Assembly (NCBI GenBank): GCA_018222405.1
Contig: JAAFAI010000021.1
Span: 23,687-87,686, forward strand
Reading direction: 5' to 3'
Length of the DNA stretch: 64,000 nucleotides
Source of the DNA: Gammaproteobacteria bacterium
GTDB lineage: Bacteria; Pseudomonadota; Gammaproteobacteria; Enterobacterales; Alteromonadaceae
Numbering within the stretch: the stretch's first letter is position 1; each line of letters starts with the position of its first letter. Shown here in pieces: positions 36,392 to 45,856 of this stretch. The notes under the pieces are model-generated. The model saw nothing but the letters and a program-made list of their open reading frames with translations, was not told the origin of the DNA and did no database searches. The position numbers and the translations under genes were made by a program.

Positions 36392-37360
36392 TTAGTCGTA
36401 ATAGCTCAGACAGGCTTCAACTTCGTCTTTGGAACCGATAATAACCGGCACGCGCTGATGAATTTCCTCGGGCATTACCTCCATAATACGCCCTTCACCG
36501 GTTGAAGCCAGACCGCCGGCCTGCTCCATCAGGAATGCCATGGGGTTGGCTTCGTATAACAGGCGCAGTTTACCCGGCTTGCCCGGATCGCGTTTATCGT
36601 ACGGATACATAAATATACCGCCACGGCATAACAGACGGTGAATATCGCCCACCATGGCGGCTACCCAGCGCATGTTGTAGTTTTTCTCACGCGGCCCCTC
36701 AGTACCCGCCAGCAAATCTGCCACGTAGTTTTGAATAGGCGGCTCCCAGTGGCGCTGGTTAGAAGCGTTAATAGAGAACTCGGCAGTTTGCTCCGGCACC
36801 TGAATATTCGGATGGGTTAACAGGAAACCCCCGTGGGTTTTATCCAGCGTGTATATGTGTGTGCCTTTACCAGTGGTCATTGCCAGCATAGTCGATGGCC
36901 CATACAGCACATAACCGGCCGCAACCATTTGCGTGCCAGGCTGTAAAAAGGCGGAAGGATCATCCGGCTCCATCCATTGCGGCGCGTGGGCAATGGAAAA
37001 GATGGTGCCGATCAGGCTGTTAATTTCAGTATTTGAGGAGCCATCCAACGGATCGAAGCTTACCAGATATTTGCCATCCGGGTGACAGGGCACCACGTCA
37101 TCTTCCTCTTCGGAAGAAATCGCTTTTACATAACCCGATTCCTTAAGGATATCCTTAAGAATTTGATTTGAAATCACGTCCAGTTTCTTTTGCGTTTCAC
37201 CCTGAACATTTTCACTCAGAGTTGAACCCAAAACGCCCGCCAAAGCGCCCTGACTTACCCGGAACGAAATCTCTTTACAGCCCGCCAACAGCGTACGGAT
37301 CAGCAAAATGAGTTCGAGCGGAGCGCCATCTTGTTGCATTTGTGAATTAAGTCTTTTCAT
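36392..37360 (-). CDS. fbp: Fructose-1,6-bisphosphatase class I
   Basis: 322 residues (E. coli Fbp 332). It removes the 1-phosphate of fructose-1,6-bisphosphate in gluconeogenesis. Metal-site motifs: [29 protein letters not shown] (the D-P-L-D-G-S-S signature) and, near the end, [22 protein letters not shown] with the catalytic Glu. The sugar-binding [19 protein letters not shown] segment is also intact. It shares the gluconeogenic theme with pckA. It is divergent from mpl, separated by 217 bases. Confidence 0.97.
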   Translation of the reverse strand: MKRLNSQMQQDGAPLELILLIRTLLAGCKEISFRVSQGALAGVLGSTLSENVQGETQKKLDVISNQILKDILKESGYVKAISSEEEDDVVPCHPDGKYLVSFDPLDGSSNTEINSLIGTIFSIAHAPQWMEPDDPSAFLQPGTQMVAAGYVLYGPSTMLAMTTGKGTHIYTLDKTHGGFLLTHPNIQVPEQTAEFSINASNQRHWEPPIQNYVADLLAGTEGPREKNYNMRWVAAMVGDIHRLLCRGGIFMYPYDKRDPGKPGKLRLLYEANPMAFLMEQAGGLASTGEGRIMEVMPEEIHQRVPVIIGSKDEVEACLSYYD

Positions 37361-37577
37361 GGTTTATGTAAGCCTTTTTTTCTATGTAGGGTATTGTTGC
37401 ACTATACGGGTCGATAATGCTGGTTCTCTCCGTTGCCGCGCGGCAGCAATTGAACCTCGAGCATGGTGCTCTGGTTAGATTGTAAACTGACTCACCCCTG
37501 AAAGGAAATCAGATGTTTAGGCAACACGTTGCGCATCTGGTAAAGTGTTCGGATATGAAATTAGCGCAGGAAAGTTA

Positions 37578-38930
37578 ATGCACGTACACATTTTGGGAAT
37601 TTGTGGCAGTTTTATGGGCGGTATCGCTGCAATTGCCAAATCGCTGGGACACAAAGTCACGGGCTCAGACCGCAATGTTTATCCGCCAATGAGCACCCAG
37701 CTTGAGGCGCTTGGAATTACCCTCACCGAAGGCTATGACCCGGCGCAGTTCGAACCCGTGCCGGATATGGTCATCATTGGTAATGCCATGTCCCGTGGTA
37801 ACCCGGCCGTAGAGTACGTCCTCGACCGCAATCTGCCGTACACCAGTGGCCCGCAATGGCTACTGGATAACCTGCTAACCGACCGCTGGGTGATCGGGCT
37901 TTCCGGCACCCATGGTAAAACCACTACGTCTTCAATGGTAGCCTGGATACTCGAATACGCCGGGCTTGAGCCGGGCTTTTTAATTGGCGGTATTCCGCAA
38001 AACTTCGGTATCTCTGCCCGGGTAGGCAAAAGTCCGTTCTTTGTGATTGAGGCCGATGAGTACGACAGCGCATTCTTTGATAAGCGTTCCAAGTTTGTTC
38101 ATTATCGGCCTCGGACTCTGGTAATGAACAACCTGGAGTTCGATCATGCCGACATCTTCGCCGATTTAGCTGCCATTCAAACGCAATTTCATCATTTAGT
38201 GCGCACCGTACCAGCCACCGGCCTGGTGCTCTCACCCGACAGTGACGACAATCTGGCCGCCGTACTCGACAAAGGCTGCTGGAGTGAGCAGCAATACCTT
38301 GGCCGCCACTGGCATGCCGAGCTCATTAACGCAGATGGTTCGGCGTTTAATGTGTTTTACCAGGACGATCAGGTTGGCACGGTTAACTGGTCGCTGCTGG
38401 GTCAGCACAACGTTGATAACGCCCTGATGGCCATAGCGGCGGCTCATCATGCCGGCGTAACACTACCAGATGCCATTGCCGCATTGAGCGAGTTTGTGAA
38501 CGTTAAGCGGCGCATGGAAGTGCGCGGCTGCGTGAAAGACATCACCGTTTACGACGACTTTGCCCATCACCCTACTGCGATTAAAACCACCCTTGATGGT
38601 CTGCGCAAGAAAGTCGGCGATGCCCGCATCGTAGGTGTACTGGAACCCCGATCCAACACCATGAAAATGGGTATTCACAAAGACGTATTGGTCGACTCCT
38701 GGCAGGAAGCCAACGAGGTATTGCTGTTTGAACCGGATAATCTGGGCTGGTCTATGGCGCAGCTGGCCAAGTACAGTCACACGCCGACGCAGGTATTTCG
38801 TAGCGTAGATGCTATCATTCATCAGTTAGCCACTATGCTCCAGCCCGGTGATCATGTATTAATCATGAGTAATGGCGGTTTTGGTGGGATCCATAACAAG
38901 CTATTGGATGTATTAGCGGGTAAAGCCTGA
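37578..38930 (+). CDS. mpl: UDP-N-acetylmuramate:L-alanyl-gamma-D-glutamyl-meso-diaminopimelate ligase
   Basis: 450 residues from the ATG at 37578 (AGGAAAG site upstream; start [15 protein letters not shown] as in E. coli Mpl). It re-uses the murein tripeptide by attaching it to UDP-MurNAc during peptidoglycan recycling. The Mur-ligase ATP loop [17 protein letters not shown], the central [18 protein letters not shown] with the conserved Glu, [16 protein letters not shown] and [12 protein letters not shown] are in order. ubiX starts 8 bases after its stop, the same gene pair seen in other gammaproteobacteria. Confidence 0.96.
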   Translation: MHVHILGICGSFMGGIAAIAKSLGHKVTGSDRNVYPPMSTQLEALGITLTEGYDPAQFEPVPDMVIIGNAMSRGNPAVEYVLDRNLPYTSGPQWLLDNLLTDRWVIGLSGTHGKTTTSSMVAWILEYAGLEPGFLIGGIPQNFGISARVGKSPFFVIEADEYDSAFFDKRSKFVHYRPRTLVMNNLEFDHADIFADLAAIQTQFHHLVRTVPATGLVLSPDSDDNLAAVLDKGCWSEQQYLGRHWHAELINADGSAFNVFYQDDQVGTVNWSLLGQHNVDNALMAIAAAHHAGVTLPDAIAALSEFVNVKRRMEVRGCVKDITVYDDFAHHPTAIKTTLDGLRKKVGDARIVGVLEPRSNTMKMGIHKDVLVDSWQEANEVLLFEPDNLGWSMAQLAKYSHTPTQVFRSVDAIIHQLATMLQPGDHVLIMSNGGFGGIHNKLLDVLAGKA

Positions 38931-38938
38931 GAGTTACC

Positions 38939-39550
38939 ATGAATAAAACTATTACCCTGGCAATCACCGGCGCATCGGGTGCGCCCTATGCACTCCGTTT
39001 ACTGGAGCAACTGGTTGCGGCTGAGTATGACGTATTTGTACTGATATCTTCTGCTGCAAAAGTGGTGTTCGCCACCGAAGAAGACCTGAAGATCCCGGCT
39101 CAACCCGAGGCTGCCAGCGCTTTTTTTACTGAACGCTTTAATGCTAATCCCGGTCAGATCCGGGTGTGTGGTAAAGAAGAGTGGTTTTCACCTGTCGCCT
39201 CTGGCTCCGCGGCTCCAAAGCAGATGGTCGTATGTCCATGCTCCACCGGCACTTTGTCGTCGATTGCGGTTGGCGCTTGTGACAATCTGATTGAGCGTGC
39301 TGCAGATGTCGTACTTAAGGAACGTGGTCAGCTAATTCTGGTAACCCGGGAAATGCCGCTATCGAGCATTCATTTGGAAAACATGCTTAAACTGTCACAA
39401 ATGGGCGCTACCATCATGCCCGCCTCACCCGGCTTTTACCATCAACCCCAGCAGATCAGTGATTTAATTGATTTTGTGGTGGCTCGTATACTCGACCATT
39501 TAGGGGTAGACCAGTCATTGATGGCACGCTGGGGCTATCAAAATAAGTAA
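38939..39550 (+). CDS. ubiX: Flavin prenyltransferase UbiX
   Basis: 203 residues. It makes prenylated FMN, the cofactor that the UbiD decarboxylase needs in ubiquinone synthesis. The Rossmann start [21 protein letters not shown], the FMN-binding [30 protein letters not shown], and [37 protein letters not shown] are all typical of the family. It is complete and follows mpl by 8 bases, likely in one transcript. Confidence 0.96.
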   Translation: MNKTITLAITGASGAPYALRLLEQLVAAEYDVFVLISSAAKVVFATEEDLKIPAQPEAASAFFTERFNANPGQIRVCGKEEWFSPVASGSAAPKQMVVCPCSTGTLSSIAVGACDNLIERAADVVLKERGQLILVTREMPLSSIHLENMLKLSQMGATIMPASPGFYHQPQQISDLIDFVVARILDHLGVDQSLMARWGYQNK

Positions 39551-39584
39551 CCCGACGGATTTATATTTGCAAAGGAAAATTAAA

Positions 39585-40382
39585 ATGATAACACGCGCTA
39601 AAAACGCCCCTGTTGCACTGCTTCTCTTAGCTTCATCAGTATTAAGCCTGCCCGCTTTTGGTTGGGGTCAAACCGGCCACCGCGTTACCGGAGCCATTGC
39701 CGAGCGTCACCTTTCTGCCGAAGCCAAACAGAAAATAGAAGCGCTGCTGCCGCTCGAGTCACTCGCGGAAGCCTCCACCTACCCCGACGATATGAAATCA
39801 AACCCTTCGGAGTTCTGGCAGAAGACTGCCTCACCCTGGCATTACGTTACTGTTCCCGAAGACAAGCACTACCACGAAGTCGAAGCACCAGAAGAAGGCG
39901 ATGCGGTCACCGCATTAAATCAGTTCCGTGCTACGCTTGAGGACAGCAAGGCTTCTAAAGCAGACAAACAGCTGGCATTGCGCTTTATTGTGCATATCAT
40001 CGGCGATCTGCATCAGCCTCTTCATGCTGGTAATGGCACCGATCGTGGTGGCAACGACGTAAAAGTAAGGTTCTTCTGGCAGGATTCTAACCTCCACCGC
40101 GTATGGGATTCGCAAATGATTGGACAAAGAGAGCTGTCTTATACCGAGTGGACTGACTGGCTCGACAAAAAGATCACGGCGCAAGACATAGAAGCCTGGC
40201 ACTCAACAGATCCGGAAGTATGGATCACCGAGAGCACAAAAATCCGGGACACCATCTACCCCGAAGATGCCAACCGTATGGCTTATGATTATCTCTACGA
40301 TCATATCCCCACAGCCAAACGTCGCCTGCAACAGGCCGGCATCCGCATTGCGCACTACCTGAACGAAGTGTTTGCCAAGTAA
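39585..40382 (+). CDS. Secreted S1/P1-type zinc nuclease
   Basis: 265 residues from the ATG at 39585 (AAAGGA site). A signal peptide is cut before WGQTGHRVTG, leaving Trp as the mature first residue, whose amino group and carbonyl bind zinc in this family. Other zinc ligands appear in ASTYPDDMK, SPWHYVTVPED, RFIVHIIGDLHQPLHAGNG and GGNDVKVRFFW...NLHRVWDSQMI. It should cut single-stranded DNA and RNA and release 5' nucleotides outside the cytoplasm, perhaps for nucleic-acid scavenging. It has its own terminator and follows ubiX by 34 bases. Confidence 0.93.
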   Translation: MITRAKNAPVALLLLASSVLSLPAFGWGQTGHRVTGAIAERHLSAEAKQKIEALLPLESLAEASTYPDDMKSNPSEFWQKTASPWHYVTVPEDKHYHEVEAPEEGDAVTALNQFRATLEDSKASKADKQLALRFIVHIIGDLHQPLHAGNGTDRGGNDVKVRFFWQDSNLHRVWDSQMIGQRELSYTEWTDWLDKKITAQDIEAWHSTDPEVWITESTKIRDTIYPEDANRMAYDYLYDHIPTAKRRLQQAGIRIAHYLNEVFAK

Positions 40383-40388
40383 ACGTAT

Positions 40389-40431
40389 AGACGCTCAGAA
40401 TCCATATTAATGGTTTTCTGAGCGTCTTTTT
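40389..40431 (+). terminator. Terminator of the S1/P1 nuclease gene
   Basis: AGACGCTCAGAA / TTCTGAGCGTCT, a perfect 12-bp stem with a 15-base loop, then TTTTT. It overlaps the last codons of the convergent lipoprotein gene by two bases. Confidence 0.9.
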
Positions 40432-40819
40432 AATACTCAGCGGCCACACACTCAAGATTATCAAGCGCAATCTTTTGGCCGGTGCCATCATTACTCAGCA
40501 GGCACTGCGTTCCTTTCTTATATAATGTGAACGAATAAGCCTGATTGTTATGACGACCTTCAACCAGTCTACCCTGACTATCCTGGTGCCCTCGCCGCTC
40601 GATAGTCACTAAAGAGGCGCTCGTAAACACATTGTCAGCCAACGTCACTTTGGTTCCACCAAACCAATCACTGATGACCTTCTCTATCTGCGCTTTCTGC
40701 TGATTAGTCAGGGCAACTACAGTGGCAGGATAAAGCTCGGTATCACTCGTTTGCGCGCAGCCACTGGCAACTACCAGAGACGCACAGGCCCAAAGCCCGG
40801 TTAGCCTTAGCTTTTTCAT
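40430..40819 (-). CDS. Small lipoprotein of unknown function
   Basis: 129 residues. The signal ends in the lipobox ASGC, with the acyl cysteine at residue 21 (MKKLRLTGLWACASLVVASGCAQ). The mature part, about 108 residues, has mixed strands and two further cysteines (TQCLLSNDGTGQKIALDNLECVAAEY) that could form a disulfide. No family is recognised. Its ATG overlaps the S41 peptidase stop by one base, so the two are co-translated and may work together. Confidence 0.7.
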   Translation of the reverse strand: MKKLRLTGLWACASLVVASGCAQTSDTELYPATVVALTNQQKAQIEKVISDWFGGTKVTLADNVFTSASLVTIERRGHQDSQGRLVEGRHNNQAYSFTLYKKGTQCLLSNDGTGQKIALDNLECVAAEY

Positions 40820-42450
40820 TACTCTTGCTCCATCAGAATGGGCTCATTGATTTTGTTTTGCAGAATGAGTCGTTCTTTAAGGGCGAATGGGTTGTTAATA
40901 GCCAGTGACGACTCCGGACTCTGCCGGTTAATCGAATCAGGTGACGCCGGTGCAGGATTGACGGGCTGAGGACAGGACCCGGTTTCAGCATATGCCAGTG
41001 CCGTTGAAAGCATGCCTTCAGCAGGATCGCCCAGCGGATGGCTAAAGTCATCATCTACTGCACAACCAGGCACTTCATAGCCATAGTTAGGTGTCTCGGT
41101 AGGAATGAAGCCGTCGGCATAATCGCCAAATCCTTTGTAATTGATGCCCTGAAACTGAATGGAGAAATAGGTAGTACCGCAATTGTCGATCGGATAAAAG
41201 CCATAAGGCTTGCCGCAGGTAGTTGAACCTATCTGCACAACTTCTACGTCGATCCCTCGCAGCGCATTGATAACTGACTCACTCGCCGAGCAAGACGCAC
41301 CGGTGGTCAATACGAAAACTCGGGTTAATGACAGGCTCGGTAGCACCGCACTGAGCAAACGGCCGGCGTTGTAGTCTATTTCGTTGCTGTAAAAGGGCGT
41401 GGGCTGAATAACATTGCCGGTAACCGGATCCCTGTTTGGCGATTTATCATTGAATTGCAGGGTTTCAAAATAAGCATTGTTGGTCTGGGCAGGACCCGCC
41501 ACCATGTAAGACAGCTGAGATGCCAGAGCCAATAAGCCGCCGCCATTATAACGCAGGTCAATAACCAGTTCGGTGACGTTTTCATCGATGAATCCATCAA
41601 AAGCGTCAATCAGGTCATACTGGGCGGTTCGGATAAAAGTATTGAACTGAAAATACCCCGTTCTGCCAGCGGGCGTGTCTAATACCTGAACATGCTGCAC
41701 CGGCGCTACCTGAACGTCTGCTGAGGTCACATCCACCGCCAGTTCATCACCATTAACGAGCTCAAACACAAAACTGGTAGTCGTGCCATTATCGGCAGGG
41801 AACAAGGCGGCATTCAGCGCATCGATATCGGTGCTACTGTTGGTATTAACAAAGTCGATGCCATTAACCAGCTTTACTGACGCGCCCCGCGGGATGCCTG
41901 CCAGATCAGCAGGCGAGCCGGGTTCGGCAAATCTGACTACCAACTCTCTTGGCGAGGTATTTCGCACAAACTCCCAGTCAAATCCATAACCTGATGCAAC
42001 ACCACTTTGCGTCAATTCGTTGTATTCATCGGTGGGTTGATAAAAATGGAAATTGTCTTTTGGGGTGCCGCTTGGCGTGGTCGCGGTCGTTTTTAACTGG
42101 TCAAAATATCCTAACACTGAATAATTGGCCGGATTGTTATCATCCACTTCGTCGTACCAAAGATAAGTCTCATTAGTCCAGCTACGAAGCCACAGCTTTT
42201 CCTCCAGACTGCTGCCCGCCTCATCCGGGTACTGTTGGCCCGTGAAAGGATCAATACCGGTTCGTGGCGATTCGCACTTCGCGTTCAGCGACGATGCCGA
42301 TGCAAATACACCTGGTTGCCAGGATGGCCCGGTTGGGGTAGGTGTTGGCGTGGGTGCAGGACCCGAAGAGTTGGAGCCGCCACCGCATGCAGTTAACCCC
42401 GAAAAAGAGATGGTTGCGACGATGACTGCCGCTAGTTTAGATAAGCGCAT
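40819..42450 (-). CDS. Lipoprotein S41-family peptidase
   Basis: 543 residues from the ATG at 42450, chosen for its perfect GGAGG site and the following lipobox LTAC (Cys 22); a start at 42507 would bury the signal. After the cysteine comes a Gly/Ser stretch and a (PT)n linker. Then follow an N-terminal cap, a PDZ-like domain (FAEPGSPADLAGIPRGASVKLVNGID) and the S41 core with ELVIDLRYNGGGLLALASQLSYM, VFVLTTGASCSASESVINALRG (nucleophile Ser region) and IGSTTCGKPYGFYP. It is probably an outer-membrane or periplasmic protease of the CtpA/Tsp superfamily. It is followed by a small lipoprotein gene with a one-base overlap. Confidence 0.88.
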   Translation of the reverse strand: MRLSKLAAVIVATISFSGLTACGGGSNSSGPAPTPTPTPTGPSWQPGVFASASSLNAKCESPRTGIDPFTGQQYPDEAGSSLEEKLWLRSWTNETYLWYDEVDDNNPANYSVLGYFDQLKTTATTPSGTPKDNFHFYQPTDEYNELTQSGVASGYGFDWEFVRNTSPRELVVRFAEPGSPADLAGIPRGASVKLVNGIDFVNTNSSTDIDALNAALFPADNGTTTSFVFELVNGDELAVDVTSADVQVAPVQHVQVLDTPAGRTGYFQFNTFIRTAQYDLIDAFDGFIDENVTELVIDLRYNGGGLLALASQLSYMVAGPAQTNNAYFETLQFNDKSPNRDPVTGNVIQPTPFYSNEIDYNAGRLLSAVLPSLSLTRVFVLTTGASCSASESVINALRGIDVEVVQIGSTTCGKPYGFYPIDNCGTTYFSIQFQGINYKGFGDYADGFIPTETPNYGYEVPGCAVDDDFSHPLGDPAEGMLSTALAYAETGSCPQPVNPAPASPDSINRQSPESSLAINNPFALKERLILQNKINEPILMEQE

Positions 42451-42718
42451 AGTTGCCTCCCTGGCAATTATTATCTTCTGTCGTGTTGTTTTTTCTAACC
42501 AAATCAACAGCGGAATCAGTTGAAAAAGGAATAGTTGGCAACTTTAACATTTAATTAAAATCAGAGGTATACGAATCATCTGAAAACAGTCAGTTACCAG
42601 ACTAATCCAGTTTAGCGGATATCACACCGGCCTTCTTCTCAAATAACCCTGCCCCTGTAAAGCCATTCTTATTTGATAAGAGAGCCGGCGGAAAATACCA
42701 ACCCGGAGATAACAGCGC

Positions 42719-43729
42719 CTAATAATAGGACAGCTTTTCCGATTTACCGGCAAAAATGCGATACACCAGCACGGTATAAGCTAATATACAGGGCACTACC
42801 ACAACCGCCCCCACCAGCAGAAATCGCAATGAGTTGCCATCGCTGAGCACATCCATAAACGCCAGCTTTCCCGGTACCACGTAAGGGTAATAACTGATCC
42901 CAAACGCAGCGAAGCATAAACCAAAAATCAGCAAGGCAATGGCAAAGGGTAACCATTCCCCTTTACCGCCAGCGGCAGGGAGTTTTTTCAGTACCACACT
43001 GCATAGCAACAACAGTGCAAAGCAGGTCAGCGGGATAGTCATTAACACCCAACCCACCGGGCTTTCAAGCCACAGCACCCGCACTTCATCATGCAGGGTA
43101 AGGTTAAGCAGGCTCACGGCCAGGATGCCGCTGGCCAGCACCAGCAGGCAGCGCTTGGCCCAATAGAAGGCTTTGGCCTGTAAGTCGCCTTCGGATTTGA
43201 GGATCAACCAGCAGGCACCAATAAATGCATAAGCCGCGGTTACCCCAAAAGCGGCCAGTAACGCAAAGCCCTGGGCATAGATATCGGTGCGCAAACCGGT
43301 AACCCAGATACCCAGCATATAACCCTGGGATAACGTGGTGAGTATGGAGCCGTATTTAAAGCAGGTATCCCACTTAGGCTTTTTGTTATGTGGCACTTTG
43401 GCGCGAAAATCAAAAGAAACGCCACGCAAAATAAGCCCAAGCAACATAAAGGTGGCCGGCAAATACAGTGTTTGCAGAATCTGGCTGTGGGCCTCGGGAA
43501 AAGCAATCAGTAAAATGCCCACCGCCAGTACTAACCAGGTTTCATTGGCATCCCAGTATGGGCCGATGGAGGCTATCATATCGTCTTTAAACTGTTCGTT
43601 ATGAGGCGGAAATAACACCCCTACGCCCAGATCATAGCCGTCGAGTATGGCGTATAACAATACCGCGAGCGCCAACAGTCCCAGGTAGATATTGCCCAGC
43701 GCGGTAACAGAGAGTGATTCAAATGGCAT
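42719..43729 (-). CDS. cydB: Cytochrome bd-type quinol oxidase subunit II (CioB-like)
   Basis: 336 residues, the size of CioB (cyanide-insensitive type) rather than E. coli CydB (379). Eight or so membrane helices; the N-terminal AVLLYAILDGYDLGVGVLFP and WDANETWLVLAVGILLIAFPEAHSQIL segments are the family signature. It supports the haem-bearing subunit I in reducing O2 to water while oxidising quinol. It starts 9 bases after cydA. No small CydX-like subunit gene is visible downstream. Confidence 0.93.
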   Translation of the reverse strand: MPFESLSVTALGNIYLGLLALAVLLYAILDGYDLGVGVLFPPHNEQFKDDMIASIGPYWDANETWLVLAVGILLIAFPEAHSQILQTLYLPATFMLLGLILRGVSFDFRAKVPHNKKPKWDTCFKYGSILTTLSQGYMLGIWVTGLRTDIYAQGFALLAAFGVTAAYAFIGACWLILKSEGDLQAKAFYWAKRCLLVLASGILAVSLLNLTLHDEVRVLWLESPVGWVLMTIPLTCFALLLLCSVVLKKLPAAGGKGEWLPFAIALLIFGLCFAAFGISYYPYVVPGKLAFMDVLSDGNSLRFLLVGAVVVVPCILAYTVLVYRIFAGKSEKLSYY

Positions 43730-43738
43730 GTCTGGCTC

Positions 43739-45106
43739 CTATGCGTTGCTGCTGGCAATATCGAGTTTGTTGGTGTGTCTTTCGTCAGCATCTCCCGTGC
43801 TGATCTCCTCTATCCCCACAGACTTCCGGCACATCAGGGTCAACGTGCGGATATAAGCTACCATAAGCACAGCGTAGATCACCGCGTAAAGGGTGAATGA
43901 CAAGCCGATATTCTGAGGTGGTAAACCGGTAACAGCATCAGCGGTACGCAAAACACCGCTAACCAGGTAGGGCTGACGGCCTACTTCGGTGACATACCAG
44001 CCGGCCAGGGTTGCAACCCAGCCACTAAAGCTCATAGCAATAAACAGCTTGCCTAACCAGCCGGGCAATTCACCCCGGCGGAACAGATAATATGAGCCCG
44101 CCCAGGCGGCAAACAGCATGAGTACGCCCATGCCAACCATCACCCTGAAAGAGTAAAATACCGGCGCTACAGGCGGATGCTCGCCGCGAAATTCATTTAA
44201 ACCTTTAATTTCACCATCCAGCTCATGGGTAAGAATGAAACTGGCCAGATTTGGAATGGCAAGCTCGGCATGGTTGGTCCGCTCCTGTTCGTCCGGAATA
44301 GCAAATAGCAGCAACGGCGCGCCTTGCTCAGTTTCCCAAACCCCTTCCATGGCTGCCACTTTTTGCGGCTGATGCTCAAGGGTGTTCAAGCCGTGCATAT
44401 CGCCAGCCAGAATTTGTAACGGAATTAGCACAGCCGCTGTATACGTGGCCGTTTTAAGGGCAAGCTTCGGGGCAATCTTGTTATCACCAATAAGCAGACG
44501 ATAAGCCGATAGCCCGGCAATTAAAAAGCTGGCCGTTAGTCCGGAAGCCAGCAACATATGGCTGAAGCGATAAGGGAAAGATGGATTGAAGATAATCGCC
44601 GACCAGTCTTTGGCGTAAACGACACCATCGATGACTTCGTGCCCCTGAGGAGTGTGCAACCAGCTGTTGAGCGACAGGATCCAAAACGCCGATAACGTGG
44701 TACCTGCAGCCACGACAAAGGTTGCCAGCGTGTGTAGCCAGTTAGGCACCCGGCGCATACCAAACAGCATGATGCCCAGAAAGGTCGCTTCCAGGAAAAA
44801 TGCGGTCAGGACCTCATAGCCCAGCAACGGTCCGGCGATATTACCGGCTTTTTCCATAAAACCGGGCCAGTTGGTACCGAATTGAAAAGACATGGTAACG
44901 CCCGACACTACGCCTAATGCGAAGGTGAGGGCAAATACCCGTACCCAGAAACGGTAAATCCGCATCCATACCGGATGCCCACTCAGGTTAGAGCGAAGTT
45001 TAAAATAAAATAAGAACCATCCCAGCGCGATAGTGATGGTGGGAAAGAGAATATGAAAACTGATGTTCAGGGCAAACTGTAGCCTGGACAGTAACAATGC
45101 ATCCAC
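43739..45106 (-). CDS. cydA: Cytochrome bd-type quinol oxidase subunit I (CioA-like)
   Basis: 455 residues from a GTG at 45106 with an AGGAG site 7 bases upstream. The longer open frame to 45172 would run into the upstream regulator gene and adds a non-conserved leader. It begins DALLLSRLQFALNISFHILFP, with haem-ligand His18. Other key segments: SFQFGTNWPGFMEKAGNIAGPLLGYEVLTAFFLEATFLGIMLFG, ASGLTASFLIAGLSAYRLL and GWYVTEVGRQPYLVSGVLRTADAV. The quinol loop (FRGEHPPVAPVFYSFRVMVG) is short, as in CioA-type oxidases. It should give high-affinity, cyanide- and NO-tolerant respiration. Confidence 0.93.
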   Translation of the reverse strand: MDALLLSRLQFALNISFHILFPTITIALGWFLFYFKLRSNLSGHPVWMRIYRFWVRVFALTFALGVVSGVTMSFQFGTNWPGFMEKAGNIAGPLLGYEVLTAFFLEATFLGIMLFGMRRVPNWLHTLATFVVAAGTTLSAFWILSLNSWLHTPQGHEVIDGVVYAKDWSAIIFNPSFPYRFSHMLLASGLTASFLIAGLSAYRLLIGDNKIAPKLALKTATYTAAVLIPLQILAGDMHGLNTLEHQPQKVAAMEGVWETEQGAPLLLFAIPDEQERTNHAELAIPNLASFILTHELDGEIKGLNEFRGEHPPVAPVFYSFRVMVGMGVLMLFAAWAGSYYLFRRGELPGWLGKLFIAMSFSGWVATLAGWYVTEVGRQPYLVSGVLRTADAVTGLPPQNIGLSFTLYAVIYAVLMVAYIRTLTLMCRKSVGIEEISTGDADERHTNKLDIASSNA

Positions 45107-45119
45107 AATGGGCTCCTGG

Positions 45120-45671
45120 TTAGTTAGATTTGGCTGGCAGGAGCTTGTCTTTAAGCTCCAGAATGCGGCCAACCCCGGCGCCGAGTTTCATTAAGGTGTC
45201 GAGCTTTTCCGGGCCCAGGTTCTGTAACTCCTGAGACCAGGCTGTCACCGACTCGAGTAGATCGTGTATTTCATTTAAGCGGGCCTGAACGGCTATGTCT
45301 TTTTCACCGCTTGGTGTGTCCATCATCAAATCGCGCAGCAGCGACATGGTAGGGTCGATCTCCCGCTTACGGCGCTCCTCGAACACCCGGTTAGCCAGCA
45401 CCCAGATAGTGCCGGCCGGAACGAAAAACTCCTTCCGCTCACCCGGTACATGATGTTGCTTAATAAGCTGCCATGATTGCAGCTCTTTAAGGCCCATACT
45501 GGTGTTCCCTCTTGAGATACTTAACGCGTCAGCAATTTCCTGCGCAGACAATGGTTCTTCATGTAATACGATGAGCGCGAGAATTTGACCAACTGTGCGG
45601 TTAAATCCCCAACGATTGCCCATTTCCCCAAAATGCATAACAGCAGAAGTGACCAGCGGTGACATGTTCAT
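45120..45671 (-). CDS. GbsR/MarR-family transcription regulator
   Basis: 183 residues. The winged-helix N-terminal part reads GQILALIVLHEEPLSAQEIADALSISRGNTSMGLKELQSWQLI, a MarR/GbsR helix-turn-helix. A long helical C-terminal region (DLMMDTPSGEKDIAVQARL ... ELQNLGPEKLDTLMKLG) should drive dimer formation. It is first in the operon with cydA (13-base gap) and cydB. An 18-base palindrome 16 bases before its ATG is a likely self-operator. The effector is unknown; respiratory or NO/redox signals are plausible from context. Confidence 0.87.
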   Translation of the reverse strand: MNMSPLVTSAVMHFGEMGNRWGFNRTVGQILALIVLHEEPLSAQEIADALSISRGNTSMGLKELQSWQLIKQHHVPGERKEFFVPAGTIWVLANRVFEERRKREIDPTMSLLRDLMMDTPSGEKDIAVQARLNEIHDLLESVTAWSQELQNLGPEKLDTLMKLGAGVGRILELKDKLLPAKSN

Positions 45672-45686
45672 TTTTAGATTCCAAAG

Positions 45687-45704
45687 TTTCAGTAATTTCT
45701 GAAA
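45687..45704. promoter_or_regulatory. Palindrome upstream of the GbsR/MarR-cydAB operon
   Basis: TTTCAG-TAATTT-CTGAAA, perfect 6-bp arms, lies between the FNR box and the regulator start. It is positioned to be the operator of the MarR-type regulator itself. Confidence 0.5.
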
Positions 45705-45718
45705 GTTTAGATCGAACT

Positions 45719-45732
45719 TTGATTCAGATCAA
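45719..45732. promoter_or_regulatory. Perfect FNR/ANR box
   Basis: TTGAT-TCAG-ATCAA matches the FNR consensus TTGAT-N4-ATCAA at every defined base. It is 48 bases upstream of the regulator-cydAB operon start. Low-oxygen induction of a bd oxidase by FNR/ANR is well established in other proteobacteria. Confidence 0.8.
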
Positions 45733-45856
45733 TATTTACGGCCATTAATCAGCTGCACACAGCAAAGCGCTGGTAAGAGACTCGAGGGGAAAACAGAGGA
45801 ATAGCCAGGCGAAACTGGCCATCAGGTAAAAATAAATGAGCGGACGACTAATCGAC

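Noticed and set aside
42451..42718. A CydX-like small subunit gene after cydB
   Set aside because: I read the downstream minus strand and found only a 14-codon frame without a membrane helix; CioAB-type oxidases do not always have CydX.
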